64,000 nucleotides of DNA, taken from positions 148,832 through 212,831 of the forward strand of contig NZ_JANUGQ010000012.1 of assembly GCF_024756275.1 (NCBI RefSeq). The letters run 5' to 3'. Shown here one piece after another: positions 9,197-18,501 of this stretch (position 1 is the first letter of the stretch; each line of letters starts with the position of its first letter). The notes below the pieces were generated by a model that did not search any database, was not told the DNA's origin, and worked only from the letters and a program-made list of their open reading frames with translations. The stretch comes from Streptomyces pyxinae (GTDB taxonomy: Bacteria; Actinomycetota; Actinomycetes; Streptomycetales; Streptomycetaceae). Made by a program: the position numbers and the translations under genes.

Positions 9197-9691
9197 TCAG
9201 GCGTCCTTCGCCTCGGCGGCGGGAGCCTCGGTCTCCTCGGCCTTGGTGTCCTCGGCGGCCTTGGCCTCGTCGGACTCCTTCACCGCGCGCTTGGTCGCGG
9301 CCTCGGCCTCGGCGACGGTCGCCTTCTTGGCGATCTCGCCCTCGACCAGCTCGATGACCGCCATCGGGGCGTTGTCGCCACGACGGTTGCCGATCTTGGT
9401 GATACGGGTGTAGCCACCCGGGCGCTCGGCGTAGCGCGGCGCGATCTCGGTGAACAGGGTGTGGACGACACCCTTGTCCGTGATCGACTGCAGCACCAGG
9501 CGACGGTTGTGGATGTCGCCCTTCTTCGCCTTGGTGATCAGACGCTCGGCGACCGGACGCAGGCGGCGGGCCTTGGCCTCGGTGGTGGTGATGCGGCCGT
9601 GCTCGAAGAGCGACTTCGCCAGGTTGGCGAGGAGCAGCTTCTCGTGCGCGGCGCTGCCGCCCAGACGGGCACCCTTGGCGGGCTTCGGCAT
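9197..9691 (-). CDS. rplQ: 50S ribosomal protein L17
   Basis: Large-subunit protein near the exit tunnel. 164 residues from ATG (MPKPAKGARLGG) with AAGGAG upstream; an 8-codon longer frame is ignored. The core of about 120 residues is conserved (NLAKSLFEHGRITTT, YTRITKIGNRRGDNAP). A 40-residue tail rich in Glu and Ala (AEDTKAEETEAPAAEAKDA) follows and is absent from E. coli L17. It is the last ribosomal gene of the alpha operon. Confidence 0.97.
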   Translation of the reverse strand: MPKPAKGARLGGSAAHEKLLLANLAKSLFEHGRITTTEAKARRLRPVAERLITKAKKGDIHNRRLVLQSITDKGVVHTLFTEIAPRYAERPGGYTRITKIGNRRGDNAPMAVIELVEGEIAKKATVAEAEAATKRAVKESDEAKAAEDTKAEETEAPAAEAKDA

Positions 9692-9820
9692 GGTGTTTCT
9701 CCTTGTGATCTGCACCGGCCGTGTCAGGTACCGGTGTCAGCCTGTGCGAAGGGCCGTCGCGCCCTCCGCGCACCCCTCCGGGGAATCCCGGGGGAAGTCC
9801 TGCGGGTCCCGCCGCCGGCC

Positions 9821-9843
9821 GGTGCGCGCGCGGGGCGCGCACC
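9821..9843 (-). terminator. Hairpin in rpoA-rplQ spacer
   Basis: A 9-bp perfect stem GGTGCGCGC/GCGCGCACC with a 5-base loop, inside the 233-base spacer between rpoA and rplQ. It could tune the rplQ level or act as a processing site; there is no U-tract. Confidence 0.45.
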
Positions 9844-9924
9844 ACCCGGTGGCGGGGTGGACCCCCGGTGGTACGGACGGACCGCTCGGGTCCGCCGCGC
9901 CGCACCGGAAGGGTCCGGCACTGC

Positions 9925-10947
9925 TCAGTACTGCTCGGTCTCCACGAAGCCCGCGTCCGCGTCGTCCTCGGCCCCGAAGGCGTCGGCGGCGGCGGTCGGG
10001 TCGAATCCGGGCGGGCTGTCCTTGAGGGCCAGGCCCATGCCGGCCAGCTTCGCCTTGACCTCGTCGATCGACTTCGCACCGAAGTTGCGGATGTCGAGCA
10101 GGTCGGCCTCGGAGCGGGCGACGAGCTCACCCACGGAGTGGATGCCCTCGCGCTTGAGGCAGTTGTAGGAGCGGACCGTGAGCTCCAGCTCCTCGATCGG
10201 CAGCGCCAGGTCGGCGGCGAGCGCGGCGTCCGTCGGGGACGGACCCATGTCGATGCCCTCGGCGTCGATGTTGAGCTCGCGGGCCAGGCCGAACAGCTCG
10301 ACCAGGGTCTTGCCGGCCGACGCCATGGCGTCACGCGGGCGCATGGCCTGCTTGGTCTCGACGTCGACGATCAGCTTGTCGAAGTCGGTGCGCTGCTCGA
10401 CTCGGGTCGCCTCGACCTTGTAGGTGACCTTGAGGACCGGCGAGTAGATGGAGTCGACCGGGATGCGGCCGATCTCCTGGCCCGCCTGCTTGTTCTGCAC
10501 GGCGGAGACGTAGCCGCGACCGCGCTCGACGGTCAGCTCCATCTCCAGCTTGCCCTTGCCGTTGAGGGTGGCGAGGACCAGGTCGGGGTTGTGCACCTCG
10601 ACACCGGCCGGCGGGGCGATGTCCGCGGCGGTGACCAGGCCGGGGCCCTGCTTGCGCAGGTACATCACGACCGGCTCGTCGTGCTCCGAGGAGACGACCA
10701 GCTGCTTGATGTTGAGGATGAGGTCGGTGACGTCCTCCTTGACGCCCGGCACGGTGGTGAACTCGTGCAGGACACCGTCGATGCGGATGGACGTGACCGC
10801 CGCACCCGGGATCGAGGAGAGGAGCGTACGGCGGAGCGAGTTGCCGAGGGTGTAGCCGAAGCCCGGCTCCAGCGGCTCGATGACGAACCGCGAGCGGTAT
10901 TCGTCGACAACCTCTTCGGTCAGCGAGGGACGCTGAGCGATCAGCAT
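9925..10947 (-). CDS. rpoA: RNA polymerase alpha subunit
   Basis: 340 residues. The N-terminal domain drives subunit assembly (EPLEPGFGYTLGNSLRRTLLSSIPG, residues about 25-50). A flexible linker leads to the C-terminal domain (LDLPIEELELTVRSYNCLKREGI, about 240-300), which binds UP elements and activators. The tail is acidic (AEDDADAGFVETEQY). It follows rpsK in the alpha operon. Start is ATG with a spaced GAAGGAAC ribosome binding site. Confidence 0.98.
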   Translation of the reverse strand: MLIAQRPSLTEEVVDEYRSRFVIEPLEPGFGYTLGNSLRRTLLSSIPGAAVTSIRIDGVLHEFTTVPGVKEDVTDLILNIKQLVVSSEHDEPVVMYLRKQGPGLVTAADIAPPAGVEVHNPDLVLATLNGKGKLEMELTVERGRGYVSAVQNKQAGQEIGRIPVDSIYSPVLKVTYKVEATRVEQRTDFDKLIVDVETKQAMRPRDAMASAGKTLVELFGLARELNIDAEGIDMGPSPTDAALAADLALPIEELELTVRSYNCLKREGIHSVGELVARSEADLLDIRNFGAKSIDEVKAKLAGMGLALKDSPPGFDPTAAADAFGAEDDADAGFVETEQY

Positions 10948-11106
10948 GGTGTGTTCCTTCAGTCGTGGACGCCCGCTATTTGACGTCCGTCAGTACTGCG
11001 TACTGCAAGGGTACGGGCGGCACGGCCCCGAAGAGCCGTACCGCCCGGAACCCGAGAAGCAACCCGGCGGCCCGCGCCCGTGGCGCCCGGCCGCACGACC
11101 GCCGCG

Positions 11107-11511
11107 TCAGACGCGGCGGCGCTTCGGCGGGCGGCAGCCGTTGTGCGGGGTGGGGGTGACGTCCTGGATCGAGCCCACCTCGAGGCCGGTGGCCTGGAGG
11201 GAACGGATCGCGGTCTCACGGCCGGAGCCGGGACCCTTGACGAAGACGTCGACCTTGCGCATGCCGTGCTCCTGCGCGCGGCGGGCGGCCGACTCGGCGG
11301 CCATCTGCGCGGCGAAGGGGGTGGACTTGCGCGAGCCCTTGAAGCCGACGTGGCCGGCGGAGGCCCAGGAGATCACGTTGCCGGTCGGGTCCGTGATGGA
11401 CACGATCGTGTTGTTGAACGTGCTCTTGATGTGCGCGTGACCGTGAGCGACGTTCTTCTTTTCCTTGCGGCGCACCTTCTTGGCAGCGCCCTGACGTCCC
11501 TTGGGGGGCAT
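11107..11511 (-). CDS. rpsK: 30S ribosomal protein S11
   Basis: Platform protein of the small subunit beside the mRNA exit. 134 residues beginning MPPKGRQGAAKKV, with conserved HIKSTFNNTIVSITD and the C-terminal DVTPTPHNGCRPPKRRRV. It is 66 bases downstream of rpsM. Its stop codon sits inside a 21-base near-perfect palindrome (CCGCCGCGTC/GACGCGGCGG). Confidence 0.98.
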   Translation of the reverse strand: MPPKGRQGAAKKVRRKEKKNVAHGHAHIKSTFNNTIVSITDPTGNVISWASAGHVGFKGSRKSTPFAAQMAAESAARRAQEHGMRKVDVFVKGPGSGRETAIRSLQATGLEVGSIQDVTPTPHNGCRPPKRRRV

Positions 11512-11577
11512 GTCTTAACTCCTACGGGAGGTGGTCGGTCCTACAGCGAAGACCGCTGATGAGCGTCCTGCTGCGGA

Positions 11578-11958
11578 CTACTTCTTGCCCGGCTTCTTCT
11601 TGCCGGCGATGGCGCGACGCGGGCCCTTGCGGGTACGGGCGTTCGTGCTGGTGCGCTGGCCGTGGACCGGCAGACCGCGACGGTGGCGGAGACCCTGGTA
11701 GCAGCCGATCTCGACCTTGCGGCGGATGTCGGCCTGGATCTCGCGGCGGAGGTCACCCTCGGTCTTGAGGTTGGCGTCCACGTACTCGCGGATCTTGACC
11801 AGGTCCTCTTCGGCCAGGTCACGAACGCGGGTGCTCGGGTTCACACCGGTCGCGGCGAGAGTCGCCTGCGCCTGGGTGCGGCCGATGCCGAAGACGTAGG
11901 TGAGTGCGACCTCCACACGCTTGTCGCGCGGGATGTCGACACCGGAAACGCGTGCCAT
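11578..11958 (-). CDS. rpsM: 30S ribosomal protein S13
   Basis: Head protein that forms intersubunit bridges with the 50S subunit. 126 residues (MARVSGVDIPRDKRVEVALTY start) with the H2TH-like core and the basic tail RTRKGPRRAIAGKKKPGKK that contacts P-site tRNA. A 230-base spacer separates it from rpmJ, longer than other gaps in this operon, so an internal promoter there is possible. Confidence 0.98.
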   Translation of the reverse strand: MARVSGVDIPRDKRVEVALTYVFGIGRTQAQATLAATGVNPSTRVRDLAEEDLVKIREYVDANLKTEGDLRREIQADIRRKVEIGCYQGLRHRRGLPVHGQRTSTNARTRKGPRRAIAGKKKPGKK

Positions 11959-12188
11959 TCAATGGCTCCTGTGTGTTCGGGGGTCTGCCACAGCGCCGCT
12001 CCCGACCGCCGACCCTCGGATCCGTGCGCGTACACGAGGTACGTGCGCGGAAGGGGTGGTACGTCCGGGTCCCCGGCCCCCGCCGGAGGTGCCGTCAGCC
12101 GTGGGGCGCACGGCTTGGACGGGCGCTGCGTATGTTTCGGGTATTACTTGCGTCGCGCGAAGAACTGCGAGGTGCAGGTCGGCGTGCG

Positions 12189-12302
12189 TCAGCCCTGGCG
12201 CTGCTTGTGGCGCAGGTTGTCGCAGATGACCATGACCCGGCCGTGACGGCGGATCACCTTGCACTTGTCGCAGATCTTCTTGACGCTCGGCTTGACCTTC
12301 AT
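12189..12302 (-). CDS. rpmJ: 50S ribosomal protein L36
   Basis: 37 residues (MKVKPSVKKICDKCKV ... RHKQRQG). The zinc-binding set C11, C14, C27, H32 is intact, so this is the Zn-containing form. It lies between infA and rpsM, the usual position. It is a small gene found by reading the minus strand directly. Confidence 0.97.
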   Translation of the reverse strand: MKVKPSVKKICDKCKVIRRHGRVMVICDNLRHKQRQG

Positions 12303-12362
12303 GGGATGTGAGGTTCTCCGGGTCAGTGCCACCACCCCGCCGGAGCGGGATGCGGGCAAGAT

Positions 12363-12584
12363 CTACTTGTATCGGTAGACGATCCGGCCGCGCGTCAGGT
12401 CGTACGGAGACAGCTCCACGACGACCCGGTCGTCCGGAAGAATACGGATGTAGTGCATCCGCATCTTTCCGCTGATGTGCGCGAGGACCTTGTGACCGTT
12501 CTGGAGCTCCACCTTGAACATGGCGTTCGGCAGGGACTCGATCACGGTGCCCTCAATCTCAATGGCACCTTGCTTCTTGGCCAC
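12363..12584 (-). CDS. infA: Translation initiation factor IF-1
   Basis: 73-residue OB-fold protein that occupies the ribosomal A site during initiation. Starts at GTG (VAKKQGAIEIEGTV) after GAAGGGCG; an upstream 19-codon extension is not conserved. Conserved LPNAMFKVEL and HISGKMRMHYIRILPGD-like segment (here ILPDDRV). It begins a subunit with rpmJ-rpsM-rpsK-rpoA-rplQ. A TAGACT box at 12,665-12,670 (minus sense) with TTCGTC 18 bases upstream is a possible promoter, weak at -35. Confidence 0.97.
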   Translation of the reverse strand: MAKKQGAIEIEGTVIESLPNAMFKVELQNGHKVLAHISGKMRMHYIRILPDDRVVVELSPYDLTRGRIVYRYK

Positions 12585-12880
12585 GCTTCGCCCTTCGAAT
12601 CGGCTACCTTGATCGACTTCCGTCGCCGCATGAGGACACACGGATACACGAGAGCCGACGCATCAGTCTACGTCAGGGCCTGTGAAAAGACGAATCCAGG
12701 GAGTCTGCCCACCCGGCAAGATCCTTATCCCACCGGGCCATCCCGGCCACCGGGCCATCCCGGGCCATCCCGGCCGCCCGGCCACCGATCAGCCTCGGCC
12801 GGCCAGCGGCACCCCGGCCACCGGCCCGGCCCACCCCGGTCCCGGGCCCCCGGCGGTCCCGTCCCGGCCCCGCCGCGGGC

Positions 12881-13717
12881 TCAGCCCAGCGGGTCCGGGG
12901 CGGCGGTGACGCCCAGCTCGGCCAGCTTCGCCCGGCCGCCGTCCGGGGCGGTGAGCACCAGCGGGCCCTGCTCGGTCAGCGCGACCGAGTGCTCCCAGTG
13001 CGAGGACCAGGTGCCGTCGGTGGTGATCACGGTCCAGTCGTCGGAGAGCACCTCGGTGCGGGGCGTGCCCAGCGACACCATGGGCTCGATCGCCAGGCAG
13101 AAGCCGGGCACCAGCTTCGGGCCCTTGCCGCGCTTGCGGGAGACGTAGTTCAGCAGGTGCGGGTCCATGTGCATCTCGGTGCCGATGCCGTGGCCGCCGT
13201 AGTCCTCGATGATCCCGTACTTGCCGGTGGCCGGGCGGGGCTGGCGGCGGATGTACGACTCGACGGCCCGGGAGATGTCCACCAGCCGGTTGCCGTTCCG
13301 CATCGCGGCGATGCCGGCCCACATGGACTCCTCGGTCACCCGGGAGAGTTCCAGCAGCTCCGGGGCGTGGCCGGAGCCGACGAAGGCGGTGTACGCGGCG
13401 TCACCGTGCCAGCCGTCCACGATGGCCCCGCAGTCGATGGAGATGATGTCGCCGTCCTTGAGCACCACGTCCTCGCTGGGGATGCCGTGGACCACGACCT
13501 CGTTCACCGAGGTGCAGATGGTGGCGGGGAAGCCGCCGTACCCGAGGAAGTTCGACTTGGCGCCGTGGTCCGCGATCACCTTGCGGGCGACCTCGTCCAG
13601 GTCCTTGGTGGTGGCGCCGGGCACCGCCGCCTCGCGGGTGGCCGCGTGGATGGCGGCGACGACCAGCCCCGCCTCGCGCATCTTCGCGATCTGCTCGGGA
13701 GTCTTGATCTGCACCAT
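12881..13717 (-). CDS. map: Methionine aminopeptidase type I
   Basis: Removes the initiator Met from nascent proteins. 278 residues from ATG (MVQIKTPEQIAKMREAG). The metal ligands are visible: Asp in SIDCGAIVDGWHGDAA (two Asp), His in YGGHGIGTEMH, Glu in LAIEPMV and Glu in SHWEHSVAL. There is no N-terminal zinc finger, so this is the short form. The frame is open far upstream but that part is GC-driven shadow. It follows adk by 338 bases, a gap without a gene. Confidence 0.95.
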   Translation of the reverse strand: MVQIKTPEQIAKMREAGLVVAAIHAATREAAVPGATTKDLDEVARKVIADHGAKSNFLGYGGFPATICTSVNEVVVHGIPSEDVVLKDGDIISIDCGAIVDGWHGDAAYTAFVGSGHAPELLELSRVTEESMWAGIAAMRNGNRLVDISRAVESYIRRQPRPATGKYGIIEDYGGHGIGTEMHMDPHLLNYVSRKRGKGPKLVPGFCLAIEPMVSLGTPRTEVLSDDWTVITTDGTWSSHWEHSVALTEQGPLVLTAPDGGRAKLAELGVTAAPDPLG

Positions 13718-14055
13718 GTCGGCGGACGCCTTTCGGAAACGAGGGAGGAAGCGGTCGGGAGGAAGCCGGGGCACGGGCGCCGGCGGGCTCCGGAGCCGGT
13801 GCCGGACCGGAGCGAGCCCGGGGACGGACGAGCCGGTACCGGACGGACCCGGCGCGGGCCCGGTGTCCCGGGGGCTCCCATCCACGATACGGCCCGGGTC
13901 CCGGCACGGCGCCGGCCGCGGCTCCCCGGGGGGTGCCGCGGCCGGTGTGCGCGCCGTAACGGTTCCGCCGGCCGTACGGAGCGGAGCCGTACGACCGGCG
14001 GAACGACGAACTATTGATGAACCAACCAAACCGATCCGGCCCGGCCGGGCGGCGG

Positions 14056-14718
14056 TCAGGCCGCTTCCGGGCGACGGCGCAGCGCCTCCATGGCGCGCTC
14101 CGTCACCTCGTCCACCTTGCCGAGGGCCGAGATGGTCACGACCAGGCCCTGGGACTTGTAGTAGTCGATGATCGGCTCGGTCTGGGTGTGGTAGACCTCG
14201 AGCCGCTTGCGGACGGTCTCCTCGGAGTCGTCGTCACGCTGGTACAGCTCGCCGCCGCACAGGTCGCAGACGCCCTCGGCCCGGGGCGAGGCGTACGACA
14301 CATGGAAGACGTGCGCGCTGTTGTTCCGGCAGATGCGGCGGCCGGCGATCCGCTTGACGACCTCGTCCTCCTCGACCTCCAGGTCGAGGACCGCGTCGAG
14401 CCGCATGGCCTCGGCGGTCAGCATGGCGTCGAGCGCCTCGGCTTGGGCGACATTGCGGGGGAAGCCGTCCAGCAGGAAGCCGCCCTCGGCGTCCGGCTGC
14501 TCCATGCGGTCCTTGGCCATGCCGATGGTGACCTCGTCGGGCACCAGGTTGCCCGCGTCCATGAACGCCTTGGCCTGCTTGCCCAGCTCCGTGCCCTGGC
14601 TGATGTTGGCCCGGAACAGGTCGCCCGTGGAGATGTGCGGGATGTCCAGGTTCTTGGCAAGGAACGCGGCCTGCGTACCCTTCCCGGCCCCGGGCGGTCC
14701 GACGAGGACGATTCGCAT
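14056..14718 (-). CDS. adk: Adenylate kinase
   Basis: Interconverts 2 ADP with ATP and AMP. 220 residues. P-loop GPPGAGKGTQ is at residues 7-16; the AMP site ISTGDLFR and the GFPRNVAQA motif follow. The lid has C-R-N-N and C-D-L-C rather than the full four-Cys zinc lid, so zinc binding is uncertain. Its ATG overlaps the secY stop (TGATG), so the two are translationally coupled. Confidence 0.97.
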   Translation of the reverse strand: MRIVLVGPPGAGKGTQAAFLAKNLDIPHISTGDLFRANISQGTELGKQAKAFMDAGNLVPDEVTIGMAKDRMEQPDAEGGFLLDGFPRNVAQAEALDAMLTAEAMRLDAVLDLEVEEDEVVKRIAGRRICRNNSAHVFHVSYASPRAEGVCDLCGGELYQRDDDSEETVRKRLEVYHTQTEPIIDYYKSQGLVVTISALGKVDEVTERAMEALRRRPEAA

Positions 14719-16034
14719 CAGCGGAGGAACCCTTCGTAGTTGCGCTGCTGGAGCTGGCTCTCGATCTGCTTCACGGTCTCCAGACCGACACCCACGATGA
14801 TGAGGATGCTGGTGCCGCCGAACGGGAAGTTCTGGTTGGCACCGCCGAAGCCGGCCAACGCCATTGTCGGCACGAGAGCGATCAGGCCCAGGTACAGCGA
14901 GCCCGGCCAGGTGATCCGGTTGAGCACATAGCTCAAGTACTCGGCCGTGGGACGACCGGCCCGGATGCCCGGGATGAAGCCACCATACTTCTTCATGTTG
15001 TCCGCGACTTCCTCGGGGTTGAACGAGATGGCCACGTAGAAGAAGGCGAAGAACACGATCAGCAGGAAGTAGGCGACCGTGTGCAGCGGCTTGCCGTCCG
15101 AGAGGTGCTGCTGGACCCAGCCGGACCAGCTGGTGTCGTTGCCGGCGAACTGCACGACCAGTAGCGGGATGTAGAGCAGCGACGAGGCGAAGATGACGGG
15201 GATCACACCCGCCTGGTTCACCTTGAGCGGGATGTAGGTGGAGGTACCGCCGTAGGACCTGCGGCCGATCATCCGCTTCGCGTACTGCACCGGGATGCGG
15301 CGCTGGGCCTGCTCGACGAAGACCACCAGGGCCACCATCACGAAGCCGATCAGGATGACCGTGCCGAACTCGATCCAGCCCTGGGCGAGCTTGCCGCTCT
15401 GCTTGATGGCCCACAGGGCGCCCGGGAAGCCGGCGGCGATCGAGACGAACATCAGGATGGACATGCCGTTGCCGATGCCGCGGTCGGTGATCAGCTCACC
15501 CAGCCACATCACGACGGCGGTGCCGGCGGTCATGGTGATGACCATCGTGGCGGTGGTGAAGATGGAGCTGTTCGGGACGACCTGGCTCGCCACCGAGCAG
15601 CCGCTGAACAGACCGCCTGCGCGGGCGGCGGCGACGACACCGGTGCCCTGGAGGATGGCGAGGGCGACCGTGAGGTACCGGGTGTACTGCGTGATCTTCG
15701 TGGTGCCGGCCTGCCCCTCCTTCTTCAGGGCCTCCAGCCGGGGGATGACCACGGTCAGCAGCTGCAGGATGATGCTCGCCGTGATGTACGGCATGATCCC
15801 GAGCGCGAAGATCGTGATCTGCAGCAGCGCACCGCCGCTGAACATGTTCACGAGCCCGAACAGGCTGTTGTTGTTGCGCTGTGCCTCGTCCACACACTGC
15901 TGCACTGCCGGATAGCTGACACCGGGGACCGGGATGTGGGCCCCGAGCCGGTACAGAACGATGATGCCCAGCGTGAAGAGCAGCTTCTTGCGCAGGTCGG
16001 GCGTCTTGAACGCCCGGGCGAACGCGGTGAGCAC
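14718..16034 (-). CDS. secY: Preprotein translocase subunit SecY
   Basis: Core channel of the Sec translocon in the cytoplasmic membrane. 438 residues with about ten hydrophobic segments; the C-terminal cytoplasmic loops include the conserved RMIGRRSYGG and NPEEVADNMKKYGGFIPG. The GTG start follows GGAGGCACC. It is separated from rplO by 231 bases that contain a strong hairpin, so secY-adk may be transcribed in part from a separate promoter. Confidence 0.98.
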   Translation of the reverse strand: MLTAFARAFKTPDLRKKLLFTLGIIVLYRLGAHIPVPGVSYPAVQQCVDEAQRNNNSLFGLVNMFSGGALLQITIFALGIMPYITASIILQLLTVVIPRLEALKKEGQAGTTKITQYTRYLTVALAILQGTGVVAAARAGGLFSGCSVASQVVPNSSIFTTATMVITMTAGTAVVMWLGELITDRGIGNGMSILMFVSIAAGFPGALWAIKQSGKLAQGWIEFGTVILIGFVMVALVVFVEQAQRRIPVQYAKRMIGRRSYGGTSTYIPLKVNQAGVIPVIFASSLLYIPLLVVQFAGNDTSWSGWVQQHLSDGKPLHTVAYFLLIVFFAFFYVAISFNPEEVADNMKKYGGFIPGIRAGRPTAEYLSYVLNRITWPGSLYLGLIALVPTMALAGFGGANQNFPFGGTSILIIVGVGLETVKQIESQLQQRNYEGFLR

Positions 16035-16206
16035 GGTGCCTCCTGCGACCCCCGCGCTATGCGTCAGAGGTGACGGTCTTGAGGATCGACGAATTTAGCA
16101 ACATTCGGACAGGCTCCCGCGCCGGCCGCCGGTGGGCGGACAGCGCGGGAAATTACCACAGTGGACGCCACCTTACCGGCGAGTGCGGTCCCCTAGGAAC
16201 GACCAA

Positions 16207-16239
16207 CCGGGGATGCCCCTTTTGTAGAGGCATCCCCGG
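16207..16239 (-). terminator. Hairpin between rplO and secY
   Basis: An 11-bp perfect stem CCGGGGATGCC/GGCATCCCCGG with an 11-base loop, 27 bases after the rplO stop. It has the shape of a terminator or attenuator between the spc ribosomal genes and secY-adk. Confidence 0.75.
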
Positions 16240-16265
16240 TCGGATGTTCAAGCCATCGAGTCGTC

Positions 16266-16721
16266 TCAGACGAGCTCGGTGACGGTGCCGCCGGCGGCGG
16301 CGATCTTCTCCTTGGCGGAGCCGGAGACGGCGTCCACCGACACCTGCAGCGCCACGGAGATCTCGCCCTGGCCCAGGACCTTGACGAGGCTGTTCTTGCG
16401 CACCGCGCCCTTGGCGACCAGGTCGGCCACCGTGACCTCGCCACCCTGCGGGTAGAGCGCGGCCAGCTTGTCCAGGTTCACGACCTGGAACTCGGTGCGG
16501 AACGGGTTCTTGAAGCCCTTGAGCTTCGGGAGGCGCATGTGGAGGGGCATCTGCCCACCCTCGAAGCGCTCCGGAACCTGGTAACGGGCCTTGGTGCCCT
16601 TGGTGCCACGGCCCGCGGTCTTACCCTTGGACGCCTCACCACGACCCACCCGGGTCTTGGCGGTCTTGGCGCCCGGGGCAGGACGGAGGTTGTGGGCCTT
16701 CAGCGGGTTGTTCTCCGCCAT
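16266..16721 (-). CDS. rplO: 50S ribosomal protein L15
   Basis: Early-assembly large-subunit protein. 151 residues with the Gly/Lys/Arg-rich N-terminal half (KTRVGRGEASKGKTAGRGTKG) that threads into 23S rRNA, then the globular C-terminal half. Starts 2 bases after the rpmD stop. Confidence 0.98.
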   Translation of the reverse strand: MAENNPLKAHNLRPAPGAKTAKTRVGRGEASKGKTAGRGTKGTKARYQVPERFEGGQMPLHMRLPKLKGFKNPFRTEFQVVNLDKLAALYPQGGEVTVADLVAKGAVRKNSLVKVLGQGEISVALQVSVDAVSGSAKEKIAAAGGTVTELV

Positions 16722-16722
16722 G

Positions 16723-16905
16723 TCAGTCGACCTCCTCGACCGTCACGAGGTGCCGCACGGTGTGAACCATGCCGCGGAACTCGGGGCGGTCCTCCTTGAC
16801 AACCACGTCGTTGACCCGCTTGAGGCCGAGCGAACGCAGGGTGTCGCGGTGGTTCTGCTTGCTGCCGATGTACGACTTCGTCTGCGTGATCTTGAGGCGA
16901 GCCAT
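16723..16905 (-). CDS. rpmD: 50S ribosomal protein L30
   Basis: 60 residues (MARLKITQTKSYIGSKQNHR). Its ATG overlaps the rpsE stop (TAATG), so it is coupled to rpsE. Normal length for bacterial L30. Confidence 0.97.
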   Translation of the reverse strand: MARLKITQTKSYIGSKQNHRDTLRSLGLKRVNDVVVKEDRPEFRGMVHTVRHLVTVEEVD

Positions 16906-17510
16906 TACGCACCCGCTCCCGCACGCGCACGCAGCAGAGCCGCGGGGGCGACGTCCTCCAGCGGCAGACCGCGGCGGGCCGCGATCTCCTCGGGACGCTG
17001 CAGGCCCTTCAGGGCCGCCACGGTCGCGTGCACGATGTTGATCGCGTTGTCCGAGCCGAGCGACTTCGACAGGATGTCGTGCACGCCCGCGCACTCCAGG
17101 ACGGCGCGCACCGGGCCACCGGCGATCACACCGGTACCGGGGGACGCCGGCTTGAGCAGGACGACGCCCGCGGCCTTCTCGCCCTGGATCGGGTGCGGGA
17201 TGGTGCCCTGGATACGGGGGACCTTGAAGAAGTGCTTCTTGGCCTCCTCAACACCCTTGGCGATGGCGGCCGGCACCTCCTTGGCCTTGCCGTAACCGAC
17301 ACCCACGGTGCCGTCACCGTCGCCCACCACGACCAGCGCGGTGAAGCTGAAGCGACGACCACCCTTCACAACCTTGGCGACACGGTTGATCGCGACAACG
17401 CGCTCAACGTAAGCGGTCTTCTCGGCGGCAGCTGCGCCGCCGTCACGGCCCTTCCGGTCCCGCCGCTCGCCGCCACCGGCACCGCTTCCGCGGCGCTGGG
17501 GTCCAGCCAT
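16905..17510 (-). CDS. rpsE: 30S ribosomal protein S5
   Basis: Small-subunit protein important for decoding accuracy. 201 residues: an Arg/Gly-rich extension of about 30 residues, the dsRBD-like core (ERVVAINRVAKVVKGGRRFSF), and the C-terminal domain. The ATG follows AGAGAGG with suitable spacing. Lies between rplR and rpmD. Confidence 0.98.
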   Translation of the reverse strand: MAGPQRRGSGAGGGERRDRKGRDGGAAAAEKTAYVERVVAINRVAKVVKGGRRFSFTALVVVGDGDGTVGVGYGKAKEVPAAIAKGVEEAKKHFFKVPRIQGTIPHPIQGEKAAGVVLLKPASPGTGVIAGGPVRAVLECAGVHDILSKSLGSDNAINIVHATVAALKGLQRPEEIAARRGLPLEDVAPAALLRARAGAGA

Positions 17511-17553
17511 TGGAATTACCTCTCTTCGTTATCCGCTGAGCTACGGAACCGGC

Positions 17554-17937
17554 TCAGAACTTCAGGCCGGCTTCGCGGGCGGCGTCCGCCAGGGCGGCGA
17601 TGCGCCCGGCGTACCGGTTGCCGCCACGGTCGAACACGACAGACTCGACACCGGCGGCCTTGGCACGCTCGGCCACGAGCTGGCCGACCTGCTTCGCCTT
17701 CGCCGACTTGTCGCCCTCGCCGCCGCGGATGGACGAGTCCAGGGTGGACGCCGAGGCGACCGTGTGGCCCTTGAGGTCGTCGATCACCTGAGCGGTGATG
17801 CCGCGGTTGGACCGGGTGACGACCAGACGCGGACGCTCCGCCGTACCCGAGATCCGCTTGCGGATCCGGATGTGGCGACGCTTCAGCGCGGCGCCCTTGT
17901 ACGCCTTGCCCTTGGCGATCTTCACGCCGTATGCCAT
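17554..17937 (-). CDS. rplR: 50S ribosomal protein L18
   Basis: 5S rRNA-binding protein. 127 residues, with the basic N-terminus (KIAKGKAYKGAALKRRHIRIRKR) and the conserved C-terminal FDRGGNRYAGRIAALADAAREAGL. It starts 3 bases after the rplF stop. Confidence 0.98.
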   Translation of the reverse strand: MAYGVKIAKGKAYKGAALKRRHIRIRKRISGTAERPRLVVTRSNRGITAQVIDDLKGHTVASASTLDSSIRGGEGDKSAKAKQVGQLVAERAKAAGVESVVFDRGGNRYAGRIAALADAAREAGLKF

Positions 17938-17940
17938 GGC

Positions 17941-18480
17941 TTACTTACCAGCCTTTCCGACCTTGCGGCGGATGACCTCGCCCGCGTACTTCACGCCCTT
18001 GGCCTTGTACGGGTCGGGCTTGCGCAGCTTGCGGATGTTCGCGGCGACCTCGCCGACCTGCTGCTTGTCGATGCCCTCGACCGAGAACTTGGTGGGGGAC
18101 TCGACCTTGAAGGAGATGCCCTCGGGCGCCTTCACCAGGATCGGGTGGCTGTAGCCGAGCTGGAACTCCAGGTCGGAGCCCTTCGCGGCGACACGGTAAC
18201 CGACACCGCTGATCTCGAGCGCCTTGGTGTATCCCGCGGTCACGCCGGTGATCATGTTGGCCACCAGCGTGCGGGACAGGCCGTGCAGGGCCTTGTTCTG
18301 ACGCTCGTCGTTCGGACGGCTCACGTTGAGCACGCCGTCCTCACCCTTGACGATCTCGATCGGCGCGGCGACGGTGTGGGTGAGGGTGCCCTTGGGGCCC
18401 TTCACCTGGACCGTGCGGCCATCGATGGTGACGTCCACACCGGCGGGAACCGAAATGGGGAGCTTGCCGATACGCGACAT
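17941..18480 (-). CDS. rplF: 50S ribosomal protein L6
   Basis: Two-domain protein near the factor-binding site. 179 residues (MSRIGKLPISVPAGVDV), with the conserved C-terminal RKPDPYKAKGVKYAGE. 21 bases downstream of rpsH. Confidence 0.98.
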   Translation of the reverse strand: MSRIGKLPISVPAGVDVTIDGRTVQVKGPKGTLTHTVAAPIEIVKGEDGVLNVSRPNDERQNKALHGLSRTLVANMITGVTAGYTKALEISGVGYRVAAKGSDLEFQLGYSHPILVKAPEGISFKVESPTKFSVEGIDKQQVGEVAANIRKLRKPDPYKAKGVKYAGEVIRRKVGKAGK

Positions 18481-18501
18481 TGGCTTTTCCTCCGTTCCCG
18501 A

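Noticed and set aside
8160..10334. A single 724-codon open frame covering truA, rplQ and part of rpoA
   Set aside because: High-GC third-position bias keeps frames open; each real gene has its own start and conserved product.
11099..11119. Terminator at rpsK stop (CCGCCGCGTC palindrome)
   Set aside because: The loop would be one base and it overlaps the coding end; rpoA follows directly and is required in the same transcript.
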